A stretch of 13,776 nucleotides of DNA, taken from Alistipes sp. (GTDB taxonomy: Bacteria; Bacteroidota; Bacteroidia; Bacteroidales; Rikenellaceae). A program made the translations under genes and the position numbers. The notes under the pieces were generated by a model. That model was not told where the DNA came from. It saw only the letters and a list, made by a program, of their open reading frames with translations, and searched no databases. Positions 1 to 6,687 of this stretch are shown piece by piece (the stretch's first letter is position 1; each line of letters opens with the position of its first letter). The stretch lies in the NCBI GenBank assembly GCA_017391185.1, contig JAFOZN010000098.1:1-13776 (forward strand), in the 5' to 3' direction.

Positions 1-740
1 ATTTCTTGCATTTTCATCACCACAGGGCAATCTTCGCCCTTTTTGCCGATTACCTCGCAAGCAAACTCCTCTTGGGCGTAAATCAATCTTGAGCCACACT
101 CCTTAGCTCGACTTTCGAAGACCTGATTATACTCCTCAGAGGCCTCCCCAAGCACGATAGCGACATCTTTTTTAATAATTCCCGCCTTCTCATAAGCAAC
201 CGCCGAGAGCGTATTACCCAAAAATTCGGTATGATCCAGTCCGATATTTGTCACCACGCTCAGAATAGGCAATATAAGATTTGTTGCATCCAATCTTCCA
301 CCCAAGCCTGTCTCGATAACAGCCACCTCAACGCCTGCACGAGAGAAGTAATCGAATGCCATGACGGTAGTAATCTCAAAAAACGAGAGTCCCAACTCCT
401 CGATTTTGGGTTTATGGCGATTGACAAACTCCACCACCTCCTGCTCAGAGATCATCTCACCATCGACTCTCATTCGCTCCCTAAAATCTCGCAGATGGGG
501 CGAAGTATATAATCCCACACAATAACCTGCACTCTGCAACACCGAGGCTATCATATGCGAGGTAGAGCCTTTACCATTCGTTCCCGCAATATGTACTGCA
601 AGAAAATCTCGCTGGGGATTACCCACATAATCACAAAACTCCTCCACACGCTCCAAGCCCGGTTTATATGCCGAAGCACCCACCTGCTGGAACGAGGTGA
701 CAGAGTTGAAAAGATAGTCCAAAGTCTGAGGATAATTCAT
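1..740 (-). CDS. folC: Bifunctional folylpolyglutamate/dihydrofolate synthase, 3' end cut by window edge
   Basis: FolC is a cytoplasmic ligase that adds glutamate to dihydropteroate and/or to reduced folates using ATP. Reading the minus strand from the ATG at 740 gives 246 codons with no stop before the window edge, so the C-terminal part is missing (the family is usually a little over 400 residues). The Mur-ligase type P-loop GTNGKGST lies at residues 53-60, followed by YTSPHLRDFRERM at 78-90, FFEITTVMAF at 120-129, ETGLGGRLDATN at 143-154, the GLDHTEFLG stretch at 167-175, and EKAGIIK around K185, the usual carbamylated lysine. The start lies 12 bases after the lnt stop, so it is probably the third gene of a def-lnt-folC transcript. 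Nothing looks degenerate in the visible part. The family call is secure. Which of the two activities it has cannot be told from this fragment. Confidence 0.93.
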   Translation of the reverse strand, partial: MNYPQTLDYLFNSVTSFQQVGASAYKPGLERVEEFCDYVGNPQRDFLAVHIAGTNGKGSTSHMIASVLQSAGYCVGLYTSPHLRDFRERMRVDGEMISEQEVVEFVNRHKPKIEELGLSFFEITTVMAFDYFSRAGVEVAVIETGLGGRLDATNLILPILSVVTNIGLDHTEFLGNTLSAVAYEKAGIIKKDVAIVLGEASEEYNQVFESRAKECGSRLIYAQEEFACEVIGKKGEDCPVVMKMQE

Positions 741-752
741 CGTAAAAAAACT

Positions 753-2297
753 TTAATCCACCAAATGATTCTTACGTCTTACGCGATAAGCCGAGTAATA
801 TAACAGCGTTAGGAAGCTAATCAGCAATGACATACGCCCCACCCAATCGCCATAAGTAGAATAGATCGTCTTGTCGTGGCGCACCTCAACCTCCTGCTGC
901 AACAACCCTCGCTGATCCCAGTCAAGCCTCTGCTCCACATCGCCACGCGATGAGATAAAGCCCGAAACACCAGTATTGGCACTTCTTGCCACCGCACGGC
1001 GAGTCTCGATGGCTCGCAAACGACAAAAATCAAACAAGCGTTTATGACCTGGTGTATTGCCCCACCAACCATCGTTTGACATCACGAGCATAACATTAGC
1101 CCCCTCGCCCACAAAACGTGCAAAACACTCGCCATACAAGCCTTCGTAACAAATGGCTGGGCCGAACTTCACACCATGTTTTTCAAATACGGCAGCCTTA
1201 TCATTGCGTCCCAGCTGCCCCGTAATACCGCCCAGATCGACAAATTTGTTGAGTAGGCCCGTAAACGGCATCGCCTCCACTCCAATGACCAGACGCATCT
1301 TATGATGGAGATTCTGCTCTCCATCCTGACCTAAGGCAAGAGCTGAATTAAAGTAGTCGTAATAGCCGCTTGCACTCATTCTGGCGGTCTGAGTCGGAGG
1401 GGTATCTCCATCATAGAAACGGATACTCGTTACACCCGTAACCACCATACCATCCTTCTGAATTGCCCTCTTTAGAGCCAACGCCGAGCGATTGATCTCC
1501 ATATTATCCTCATCCAAAGTCTCTGGTAGTGCCGTTTCAGGGAAGAGTACCACACTACTCTCAGCTGAAGCCTCCTTGAGCAGAGAGAGCATATTATTAA
1601 GCTGCGAACGAGCACTATTATTGAATTTCTCTGCATAACAATCCACATTGGGTTGCGCCACAGCCACCTGCACCCTCTCAGGCTCAACGTCATGGCCAAA
1701 ATACAGCACCAAAGAGAGTATTATAGGAGCCACGACTACCAATGCGGCTCTCAATATAGACCACCCATAACGATTTTGCCATGCTTCATAGATAGCGACA
1801 TTAGCCATCACCACCCACAACGAGCCACCCATAACGCCCGTAAACTCATACCATTGCACAGCCCACACTTCGCCCGAAAAGCCGTTACCCAACACCAACC
1901 AAGGGAAGGACAACACCTCAGCATGTGTATATAGATATTCAGTAGCTACCCACGCCGCGATAAGCAGAGTATATGCTACCGACTTATGGGCACGCTTCGA
2001 AACGTAATGATAGCTCATGAAGGCTACCAAATTCCAAAACGTAGAGAATGCCGTAGCGGCAATCGGACCAATAGGCGTAGCATTCCACACCCACCACACA
2101 GTCAAAGCATTCCACAAAACAAAGGTAAGCGATGCCCATCCCGCCATGCGCCACCAATCACGCTTGGAGTCGGAATATGATGCACTAATGTGCAACAATG
2201 GAATCAGAGCCACCAACAAGGTAAAGCCACTCACACCCCACCAGCCCAGCGAAAGGAGCAAGGCCGAAGCGAAGAGATATAATAATTTTCTCTGCAT
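753..2297 (-). CDS. lnt: Apolipoprotein N-acyltransferase
   Basis: Lnt is an inner-membrane enzyme that transfers an acyl chain from phospholipid to the amino group of the diacylglyceryl-cysteine of lipoproteins, the last step of lipoprotein maturation. The 514-residue product has a hydrophobic N-terminal half with several membrane segments (roughly residues 5-36, 52-70, 78-97, 107-121, 155-170, 182-200). A nitrilase-like domain follows from about residue 208, and a last membrane helix lies near 487-504. The catalytic triad can be placed by alignment to the E. coli enzyme: E254 in LFPETALP, K333 in HHKMRLVIGVE and C383 in AICYEGLYG. The secondary glutamates E341 and E385 have the same spacing as in E. 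coli. Length matches the family. The ATG at 2297 is 8 bases after the stop of the upstream def-like gene, which points to co-transcription. Confidence 0.96.
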   Translation of the reverse strand: MQRKLLYLFASALLLSLGWWGVSGFTLLVALIPLLHISASYSDSKRDWWRMAGWASLTFVLWNALTVWWVWNATPIGPIAATAFSTFWNLVAFMSYHYVSKRAHKSVAYTLLIAAWVATEYLYTHAEVLSFPWLVLGNGFSGEVWAVQWYEFTGVMGGSLWVVMANVAIYEAWQNRYGWSILRAALVVVAPIILSLVLYFGHDVEPERVQVAVAQPNVDCYAEKFNNSARSQLNNMLSLLKEASAESSVVLFPETALPETLDEDNMEINRSALALKRAIQKDGMVVTGVTSIRFYDGDTPPTQTARMSASGYYDYFNSALALGQDGEQNLHHKMRLVIGVEAMPFTGLLNKFVDLGGITGQLGRNDKAAVFEKHGVKFGPAICYEGLYGECFARFVGEGANVMLVMSNDGWWGNTPGHKRLFDFCRLRAIETRRAVARSANTGVSGFISSRGDVEQRLDWDQRGLLQQEVEVRHDKTIYSTYGDWVGRMSLLISFLTLLYYSAYRVRRKNHLVD

Positions 2298-2305
2298 ATA
2301 ACTTG

Positions 2306-2884
2306 CTATTTAAGATAATCTATAAACAACCGCCCATAGAGATGATCCACCTCATGCTGGAAGATAACGGCGGTAAAACCTCTTATCGTATCTTGATGTT
2401 CACGCCACTCTTCATCCCTATAACGCAAAACAATCCACTCCGCACGCTCGACATTCCCACTCAGATCGGGTACAGACAGACACCCCTCACCGCCAAATTG
2501 CGTAGTCGAAGAGCGGCTGAGGATTTCGGGATTGAGAAAAAACTCAAAAGGCTCGCCCTGTTTGTCAAACCTCTGTACCGCCACCACTCGGCGCAAAACG
2601 CCCACCTGCGGAGCTGCTATGCCTACACCCTCGTTCTGGGGATCCTTGACCGTAGAGAGCATACTCCTTTTGAGCAAAATAAACTCCTCGGCAAGAGCCA
2701 TACGCTCACTCACCTTAAGGGAGTTTTGGCGCAAGAGCAAAGAGTCCGTCTTGCTGGCGATACTCATTACAGGCATAATATCGCCATTATATTTGCGTAT
2801 CAATGCTCGCTCGGCTTTACTAAAATCCTCTCCGCACGCCACAAACACCACTGCACAGAGCAGAAAAACAAAAATTCTTCTCAC
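2306..2884 (-). CDS. def: Peptide deformylase family protein with N-terminal lipoprotein-like signal peptide
   Basis: Peptide deformylases are metal hydrolases that remove the formyl group from the N-terminal methionine of new proteins, normally in the cytoplasm. All three family motifs are present in this 192-residue product: GVGIAAPQVG at 86-95 (Q93), EGCLS at 133-137 (metal ligand C135) and QHEVDH at 176-181 (ligands H177 and H181, catalytic E178). The canonical domain begins only near residue 36 (IMPVMSIASKTD). It is preceded by RR, a hydrophobic run from about residue 4 to 16, and Cys17 in FVAC, followed by GED. This reads as a lipoprotein signal peptide, though F at -3 is not ideal for a lipobox. 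The acidic residues after the Cys resemble the surface-export signal of Bacteroidetes lipoproteins (inference). An internal start at M37 would give a cytoplasmic form, but the promoter at 2904-2911 lies just upstream of the first ATG. It is the first gene of the def-lnt-folC operon. Confidence 0.9.
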   Translation of the reverse strand: MRRIFVFLLCAVVFVACGEDFSKAERALIRKYNGDIMPVMSIASKTDSLLLRQNSLKVSERMALAEEFILLKRSMLSTVKDPQNEGVGIAAPQVGVLRRVVAVQRFDKQGEPFEFFLNPEILSRSSTTQFGGEGCLSVPDLSGNVERAEWIVLRYRDEEWREHQDTIRGFTAVIFQHEVDHLYGRLFIDYLK

Positions 2885-2903
2885 CTTGATAAATAATTTT
2901 AGA

Positions 2904-2911
2904 CAAATATA
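2904..2911 (-). promoter_or_regulatory. Bacteroidetes-type -7 promoter box for def-lnt-folC
   Basis: On the minus strand these bases read TATATTTG, an exact match to the TAnnTTTG -7 element used by the Bacteroidetes primary sigma factor. Only a weak -33 candidate (TTTA, plus coordinates 2930-2933) is found 18 bases upstream. Transcription would start around 2897, giving a leader of roughly a dozen bases before the def-like ATG at 2884. It lies back to back with the cdd promoter in the same divergent intergenic region. Confidence 0.6.
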
Positions 2912-2963
2912 CGCAATAAAACCGTTACTTAAAGAGATAAAGCCGATTTACAGAGCAAAAAAT

Positions 2964-2994
2964 TTTGTTCTCCCCCTCTCTTATGTTATCTTTG
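2964..2994 (+). promoter_or_regulatory. Bacteroidetes-type promoter for the cdd operon
   Basis: TTTG at 2964-2967 and TATCTTTG at 2987-2994 are separated by exactly 19 bases, matching the Bacteroidetes consensus TTTG-N19-TAnnTTTG. The expected transcription start is near 3001, about 20 bases before the cdd ATG at 3021. Confidence 0.8.
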
Positions 2995-3020
2995 CCTAAT
3001 AGATTAACACTTTTTCGCGT

Positions 3021-3476
3021 ATGGAGAAGCTACATCAGATAACTTATGAGCATTACTCCTCGTTGGAGTCGATGCCTGCTCAGGATCAAGAACTCATCTC
3101 TCAAGCTTTGGAGGCTACAAAGCGCGCCAATGCCTCATACTCTGGCTTTAGAGTCGGAGCTGCGGCACGTCTGAGCAATGGAGAGATTATCTCAGCGGCC
3201 AACACCGAGAGTGAGGTATTCCCTTCGGGTTTGTGTGCCGAGCGATCGTTGCTCTACTTCTACCAGAGCAACTACTATCCAGAGCCCATCCAGACTCTTG
3301 CCATAGTCTCTGATCCTTCGCCCAGAGAGTGTTATCCTTGCGGAGCCTGCCGTCAAGTGATACTCGATGTCGAGAATCGTCAGCAGAGCCCTATACGCAT
3401 CATCATGTGGGGCGCAGGCACAGCTTCGGTTGTCGGCTCAGCAAAAGACCTTTTGCCATTCACATTTAAACTATAA
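3021..3476 (+). CDS. cdd: Cytidine deaminase
   Basis: This cytosolic zinc enzyme deaminates cytidine and deoxycytidine to uridine and deoxyuridine in pyrimidine salvage. The 151-residue length fits the small homotetrameric class. YSGFRVGAA at 40-48 and the NTES segment at 61-64 match the ribose-contacting region (N61, E63). CAER at 72-75 supplies the zinc ligand C72 and proton shuttle E74, and PCGAC at 106-110 supplies ligands C107 and C110. The three-cysteine ligand set is typical of the tetrameric enzymes rather than the His-Cys-Cys dimeric ones. It is the first gene of a plus-strand operon with a good promoter just upstream, and the next gene starts 18 bases after its stop. Confidence 0.95.
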   Translation: MEKLHQITYEHYSSLESMPAQDQELISQALEATKRANASYSGFRVGAAARLSNGEIISAANTESEVFPSGLCAERSLLYFYQSNYYPEPIQTLAIVSDPSPRECYPCGACRQVILDVENRQQSPIRIIMWGAGTASVVGSAKDLLPFTFKL

Positions 3477-3494
3477 TAAAACTTTTAGAAGAAT

Positions 3495-4178
3495 ATGTTC
3501 AGACCAGACGATATACTCTACGAAGATAACCATCTGATCATTGTCAACAAGCGTTGTGGTGATTTGGTGCAACCCGACAAGGAGACAGATGACGCGTTGG
3601 AGAATGAGATCAAGGCGATGATTAAGGTGCGCGACCACAAGCCCGGAGATGTATTTTTGGGTGTGGTACACCGTATCGACCGCCCTGTAAGCGGTGCGGT
3701 AATCTTTGCCAAAACATCTAAGGCTCTTACTCGCCTCAATGAGATGATTCGTGGCGGAGAGATTCATAAATACTATTGGGCAATTACGGAGGCTACCCCC
3801 AATCCCGAAGATGGAGAGCTCACGCACTACATCGTGCGCGATGGTCACACCAATCGTTCTCGCGCCTACGACAAACCCAAGGCCGATGGAAAGAAGGCCA
3901 CGTTGCGTTACCACTTACTCGGATGCAGCGCACGCTACTCGCTTTTGGAGGTGGAGCTTCTCACGGGACGTCACCACCAGATTCGATGCCAGCTCAGCAA
4001 GATTGGCTGCTCGATCAAGGGTGACCTAAAGTACGGAGCCAAGCGTTCCAACCCCGATGGTGGTATCTCACTCCACTCTCGCCGAGTAGAGTTTATCCAC
4101 CCTGTGCGTAAGGAGCCAATCTCGATTACCGCCCCTACGCCAAAGGATAATTTGTGGGACTTCTTTGAGAGCATGTAA
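3495..4178 (+). CDS. RluA-family RNA pseudouridine synthase
   Basis: Members of this family isomerise specific uridines to pseudouridine in 23S rRNA or tRNA. The 227-residue product contains the catalytic signature HRIDRPVSG at 59-67 with D62 as the catalytic aspartate, the conserved KYYWAI strand at 92-97 and the TGRHHQIR motif at 157-164. The C-terminal KGDLKYGAK...ISLHSRRVEF pattern is also typical. There is no N-terminal S4 RNA-binding domain, so it resembles the short RluA/TruC-like members rather than RluC or RluD. The target uridine cannot be deduced from sequence alone, so I give no gene symbol. The start follows the cdd stop by 18 bases and the stop precedes dtd by 2 bases, so all three are probably one transcript. 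Confidence 0.92.
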   Translation: MFRPDDILYEDNHLIIVNKRCGDLVQPDKETDDALENEIKAMIKVRDHKPGDVFLGVVHRIDRPVSGAVIFAKTSKALTRLNEMIRGGEIHKYYWAITEATPNPEDGELTHYIVRDGHTNRSRAYDKPKADGKKATLRYHLLGCSARYSLLEVELLTGRHHQIRCQLSKIGCSIKGDLKYGAKRSNPDGGISLHSRRVEFIHPVRKEPISITAPTPKDNLWDFFESM

Positions 4179-4180
4179 CC

Positions 4181-4636
4181 ATGAGAGCATTAATACAACG
4201 CACTCAGCGTGCCTCGGTCACTATTTCTGAGAAGCTACACTCCTCTATTGGCAAAGGCCTTTTGATACTGCTCGGCATAGAGGAGGCCGACACTCAGGAG
4301 GATATAGATTATCTGGTGGGAAAGATCTCGCGTCTGAGGATTTTCGATGATGAGAACGGAGTGATGAATCTCGACATAACTCAGGTAGGTGGAGAAGCTA
4401 TGGTAGTGAGCCAATTCACACTCCACGCCTCAACCAAGAAGGGTAACCGCCCATCATACATCCGCTCCGCCCCAGGCTCTATCTCCAAACCAATGTATGA
4501 GAAGTTTGTAGAGACTCTCCGCACCACATTGGCCAAAGAGATTGCTACTGGAGAGTTCGGAGCCGACATGAAGGTCGAATTAATAAACGATGGGCCTGTA
4601 ACAATCTGGATTGACTCTAAAAACAGAGAGTATTAA
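4181..4636 (+). CDS. dtd: D-aminoacyl-tRNA deacylase
   Basis: DTD hydrolyses D-amino acids (and glycine mischarged on tRNA-Ala) from tRNA, a cytoplasmic proofreading step. The 151-residue protein has the family's full length and begins with the typical MRALIQRTQRASVTI. Its active-site motif SQFTL is at 77-81, KKGNRPSY is at 86-93, and the cross-subunit Gly-cisPro motif appears as NDGPVT at 136-141. It sits 2 bases after the pseudouridine synthase stop. Its own TAA overlaps the next ATG by one base (TAATG at 4634-4638), a sign of translational coupling to the nuclease gene. Confidence 0.96.
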   Translation: MRALIQRTQRASVTISEKLHSSIGKGLLILLGIEEADTQEDIDYLVGKISRLRIFDDENGVMNLDITQVGGEAMVVSQFTLHASTKKGNRPSYIRSAPGSISKPMYEKFVETLRTTLAKEIATGEFGADMKVELINDGPVTIWIDSKNREY

Positions 4637-5685
4637 TGAGCAAAAAGAAGATACGCCGCAGAACAAAACCTATGGATAGCAAGAGAATCATAATATATGT
4701 TATGGTTCTCGCTATGATTTTGTGTGCCGACTACCTCTACCGCAACCATATCGAAAAGAGCGATGAGCCCACCTTGGTCGAGCAAATACTCTCCGACTTT
4801 GGCCCTATCACATCCAAAAGAAGCGAAGATGCCACCGCAGCAGTTACAAAGCCCAAAACAGAGGCTCTTCCCCCAAAAACGGCATCCGACAATGTCAATA
4901 CCTTTCGCTCAGGTTGGGCAGAGCTTCCAACTCAGTCTCAGAGCGGAGAGCTACTCTATGCCTACCACACCCTATCAAACGGCATGCGCAACTATTCGGT
5001 GGGATACAGCTCTAAGCACCATTGCCCTGTCTGGATCGCAGCACCGATGCACAAATGTTATGAGGGAGAGGTAAAGCGCAAGGACAACTATACGTTTGAC
5101 CCCAAGATAGCCATCAACCATCAGACTTCGCTCAAACGCTCCTATGGCGACTACACACGTGGACATATGTTGGCTTCGGCCGATAGAACCATCACCGAGG
5201 AGGCCAACGACCAACTATTCTACGTCACCAACATAGCTCCTCAGATACAAAAGGGTTTCAACTCCAGTAACGGAGCGTGGAACAACATAGAGAGTTTGGT
5301 ATCAAAACAACTATGTACAGATACATTGTATGTAGTCATCGGGTGCTTGTTTGACAAATATACCGATGTTGACGGCATGGAGATTGAGCCTAAGACAACA
5401 ATCAACTGCAACGATCAAAAGCAGGTCTCAGTACCTACGGCATACTATCAAGCCTTGCTTCGCACTCGCAGCGGCAAGAGTGGGCGTAGCGTGATGGAGT
5501 GCAAGGCCGAGGAGCTAAAATGCGCCGCCTTTATTGTCGGTCATCGTTCGGCTACGGGGCGCAAGCCATCCAAAAGGGAGATGCTCACAATTGCCGAGTT
5601 GGAGCGTTTGACTGGATTGGAGTTTTTCGCCAATGTAAAAAATGCCCCCAAGCATACGGCCAAAGCCGAGGATTGGGGCCTATAG
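4636..5685 (+). CDS. Membrane-anchored DNA/RNA non-specific endonuclease
   Basis: The 349-residue protein belongs to the beta-beta-alpha metal (Serratia NucA/EndoG) nuclease family. These enzymes cleave single- and double-stranded DNA and RNA using one histidine and one metal-bound asparagine. The signature is YTRGHMLASADR at 173-184 with H177 as general base; the usual aspartate of DRGH is threonine here. It is followed by TNIAPQ at 198-203 and FNSSNGAWNNIE at 208-219, where N209 or N212 would hold the metal and E219 matches the conserved glutamate. A basic N-terminus and one hydrophobic segment (about 18-34) suggest a signal anchor with the catalytic domain in the periplasm, joined by a low-complexity linker (about 40-85). 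M13 is a possible alternative start. It may serve nucleotide scavenging; a toxin role has no support, since no immunity-like gene is beside it. Confidence 0.9.
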   Translation: MSKKKIRRRTKPMDSKRIIIYVMVLAMILCADYLYRNHIEKSDEPTLVEQILSDFGPITSKRSEDATAAVTKPKTEALPPKTASDNVNTFRSGWAELPTQSQSGELLYAYHTLSNGMRNYSVGYSSKHHCPVWIAAPMHKCYEGEVKRKDNYTFDPKIAINHQTSLKRSYGDYTRGHMLASADRTITEEANDQLFYVTNIAPQIQKGFNSSNGAWNNIESLVSKQLCTDTLYVVIGCLFDKYTDVDGMEIEPKTTINCNDQKQVSVPTAYYQALLRTRSGKSGRSVMECKAEELKCAAFIVGHRSATGRKPSKREMLTIAELERLTGLEFFANVKNAPKHTAKAEDWGL

Positions 5686-5706
5686 AAGATTTTAACAATT
5701 TAGACT

Positions 5707-6264
5707 ATGGATATAGCACAAGCAAAACGCAAGGAGAACATCGCAGAATACATCCTTTATCTGTGGCAGTTGGAGGATCTGCTCAGAGCAATGCAGTTCA
5801 GCCCCGAAGCCATCTATTCACAGCTCGTGGCACCACGTAAGATAGATGAGAGCATCAAACACGAATTTTTGATTTGGTACATGGATATTGTCAACCTGCT
5901 ACGCAAAGAGGACAAAGAGGAGAGTGGCCATCTGGAACATACGCTACACCTTATTGGCGATATGCACAACCTGCATCTGCAACTCATGCAACACCCCATC
6001 GGAGCGCACTACCGCAAGACTTTCGCTGCGCTGGAGCCTCAGTTGCCAATGCTCAGAGGTTTGGTCAAAAAGGAGGATATCTGCGACACCGAATTATGCT
6101 TCAGAGCCTTGTATGCAGTGATGTTGTACCGCATCAAGGGCGAAACAAAACATGCCGAGGCAATCAAGGATACGATGGAACTTGTCTCGCCCGTCATAGC
6201 CGAACTTGCAGCCATGTATGGCAAAGTCGAGAGAGGAGAGGTGGATCTCTATAAGGATATGTAG
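5707..6264 (+). CDS. DUF4924 family protein of unknown function
   Basis: The 185-residue product starts MDIAQAKRKENIAEYILYLW, which I recognise as the opening of the Bacteroidetes-restricted DUF4924 family. No function is established for it. The sequence appears wholly alpha-helical and soluble, rich in Leu, Glu and His, with no signal peptide, no membrane segment and no recognisable catalytic motif. Histidines cluster at about 93-103 (HLEHTLHLIGDMHNLHLQLM region), but I see no standard metal-binding pattern. It begins 21 bases after the nuclease stop and looks like the last gene of the cdd operon. No clear hairpin terminator follows it, only a T run at 6290-6297 close to the rpmH promoter. 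The family call is fairly confident and rests on memory of the N-terminal pattern. Confidence 0.8.
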   Translation: MDIAQAKRKENIAEYILYLWQLEDLLRAMQFSPEAIYSQLVAPRKIDESIKHEFLIWYMDIVNLLRKEDKEESGHLEHTLHLIGDMHNLHLQLMQHPIGAHYRKTFAALEPQLPMLRGLVKKEDICDTELCFRALYAVMLYRIKGETKHAEAIKDTMELVSPVIAELAAMYGKVERGEVDLYKDM

Positions 6265-6305
6265 AGACTAAATAACACAGAAAAGAGTAGTTTTTTTCGA
6301 AATAT

Positions 6306-6336
6306 TTTGCAAATATAGAAAAAACTCCTACCTTTG
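6306..6336 (+). promoter_or_regulatory. Bacteroidetes-type promoter for rpmH
   Basis: TTTG at 6306-6309 and TACCTTTG at 6329-6336 are 19 bases apart, an exact fit to the TTTG-N19-TAnnTTTG consensus. Transcription should start near 6343, leaving a leader of about 67-73 bases before the rpmH start codon. Confidence 0.8.
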
Positions 6337-6415
6337 CACCTCGCAAAGTCTATGTTAACGCATGGACATTAGCGAATTATGTGAAACAAACATAAAAAAC
6401 GATATCGTTATGGCA

Positions 6416-6577
6416 ATGAAAAGAACTTACCAGCCATCTCGCCGCAAGAGAATCAACAAGCATGGATTCCGTCAGAGAATGGCTACTGCTAACGGCCGCA
6501 AGGTTTTGGCAGCACGTCGCGCTAAGGGACGTAAGAAGTTGACAGTATCAGATGAGTCAACATTCAAGTATGCTTAA
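6416..6577 (+). CDS. rpmH: 50S ribosomal protein L34
   Basis: L34 is a small basic protein of the large ribosomal subunit. Starting at the ATG at 6416 the product is [20 protein letters not shown] and onward, the standard L34 N-terminus. It continues with [20 protein letters not shown] and ends SDESTFKYA, 53 residues in all. An ATG two codons upstream (6410, giving MAMKRT) is an equally possible start. A longer in-frame reading from 6362 adds 16 residues not seen in L34 and starts inside the predicted leader, so I rejected it. The gene is a separate unit with its own strong promoter and terminator. Unlike the common bacterial arrangement it is not followed by rnpA. Confidence 0.96.
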   Translation: MKRTYQPSRRKRINKHGFRQRMATANGRKVLAARRAKGRKKLTVSDESTFKYA

Positions 6578-6600
6578 TTTTTAGATTTCGATCTAAAAAT
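6577..6600 (+). terminator. AT-rich perfect hairpin with TTCG tetraloop after rpmH
   Basis: A perfect 10-base inverted repeat (atttttagat / atctaaaaat) encloses the tetraloop ttcg at 6587-6590. It begins on the last base of the rpmH stop codon. UUCG loops are exceptionally stable, so it may protect the 3' end or act with the following terminator. It has no T tract of its own. Confidence 0.55.
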
Positions 6601-6635
6601 AAGAGGGAGCTGGACGCAGCTCCCTCTTGTTTTTT
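6601..6635 (+). terminator. Rho-independent terminator of rpmH
   Basis: An 11-base perfect stem (aagagggagct / agctccctctt) with a six-base loop at 6612-6617 is followed by six T (6630-6635). It directly abuts the upstream TTCG hairpin. The -33 element of the next promoter lies at the end of its 3' arm. Confidence 0.88.
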
Positions 6636-6656
6636 ACCCGCAAATCATTATCTTTG
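6627..6656 (+). promoter_or_regulatory. Bacteroidetes-type promoter for the acyltransferase gene
   Basis: TTG at 6627-6629 and TATCTTTG at 6649-6656 are 19 bases apart. The -33 element overlaps the 3' arm of the rpmH terminator and the spacer includes its T tract. The start of transcription should be near 6663, about 25 bases before the ATG at 6688. Confidence 0.75.
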
Positions 6657-6687
6657 CAAAAGAAACAATATAACTAACCTAAAACAT

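Noticed and set aside
2303..2896. A 197-codon open frame on the plus strand fully opposite the def-like gene
   Set aside because: It is antisense to a gene with all deformylase motifs, contains no recognisable domain, and its own sequence looks like a codon-bias shadow.
4636..6264. Nuclease plus DUF4924 as a toxin-immunity or defence pair
   Set aside because: The nuclease has a simple signal anchor and no delivery or polymorphic-toxin domain, and the DUF4924 gene sits in a housekeeping operon; nothing in the sequence supports a paired system.
6362..6415. An N-terminal extension of L34 from the in-frame ATG at 6362
   Set aside because: L34 begins MKRT in nearly all bacteria; the extra residues are best read as untranslated leader.
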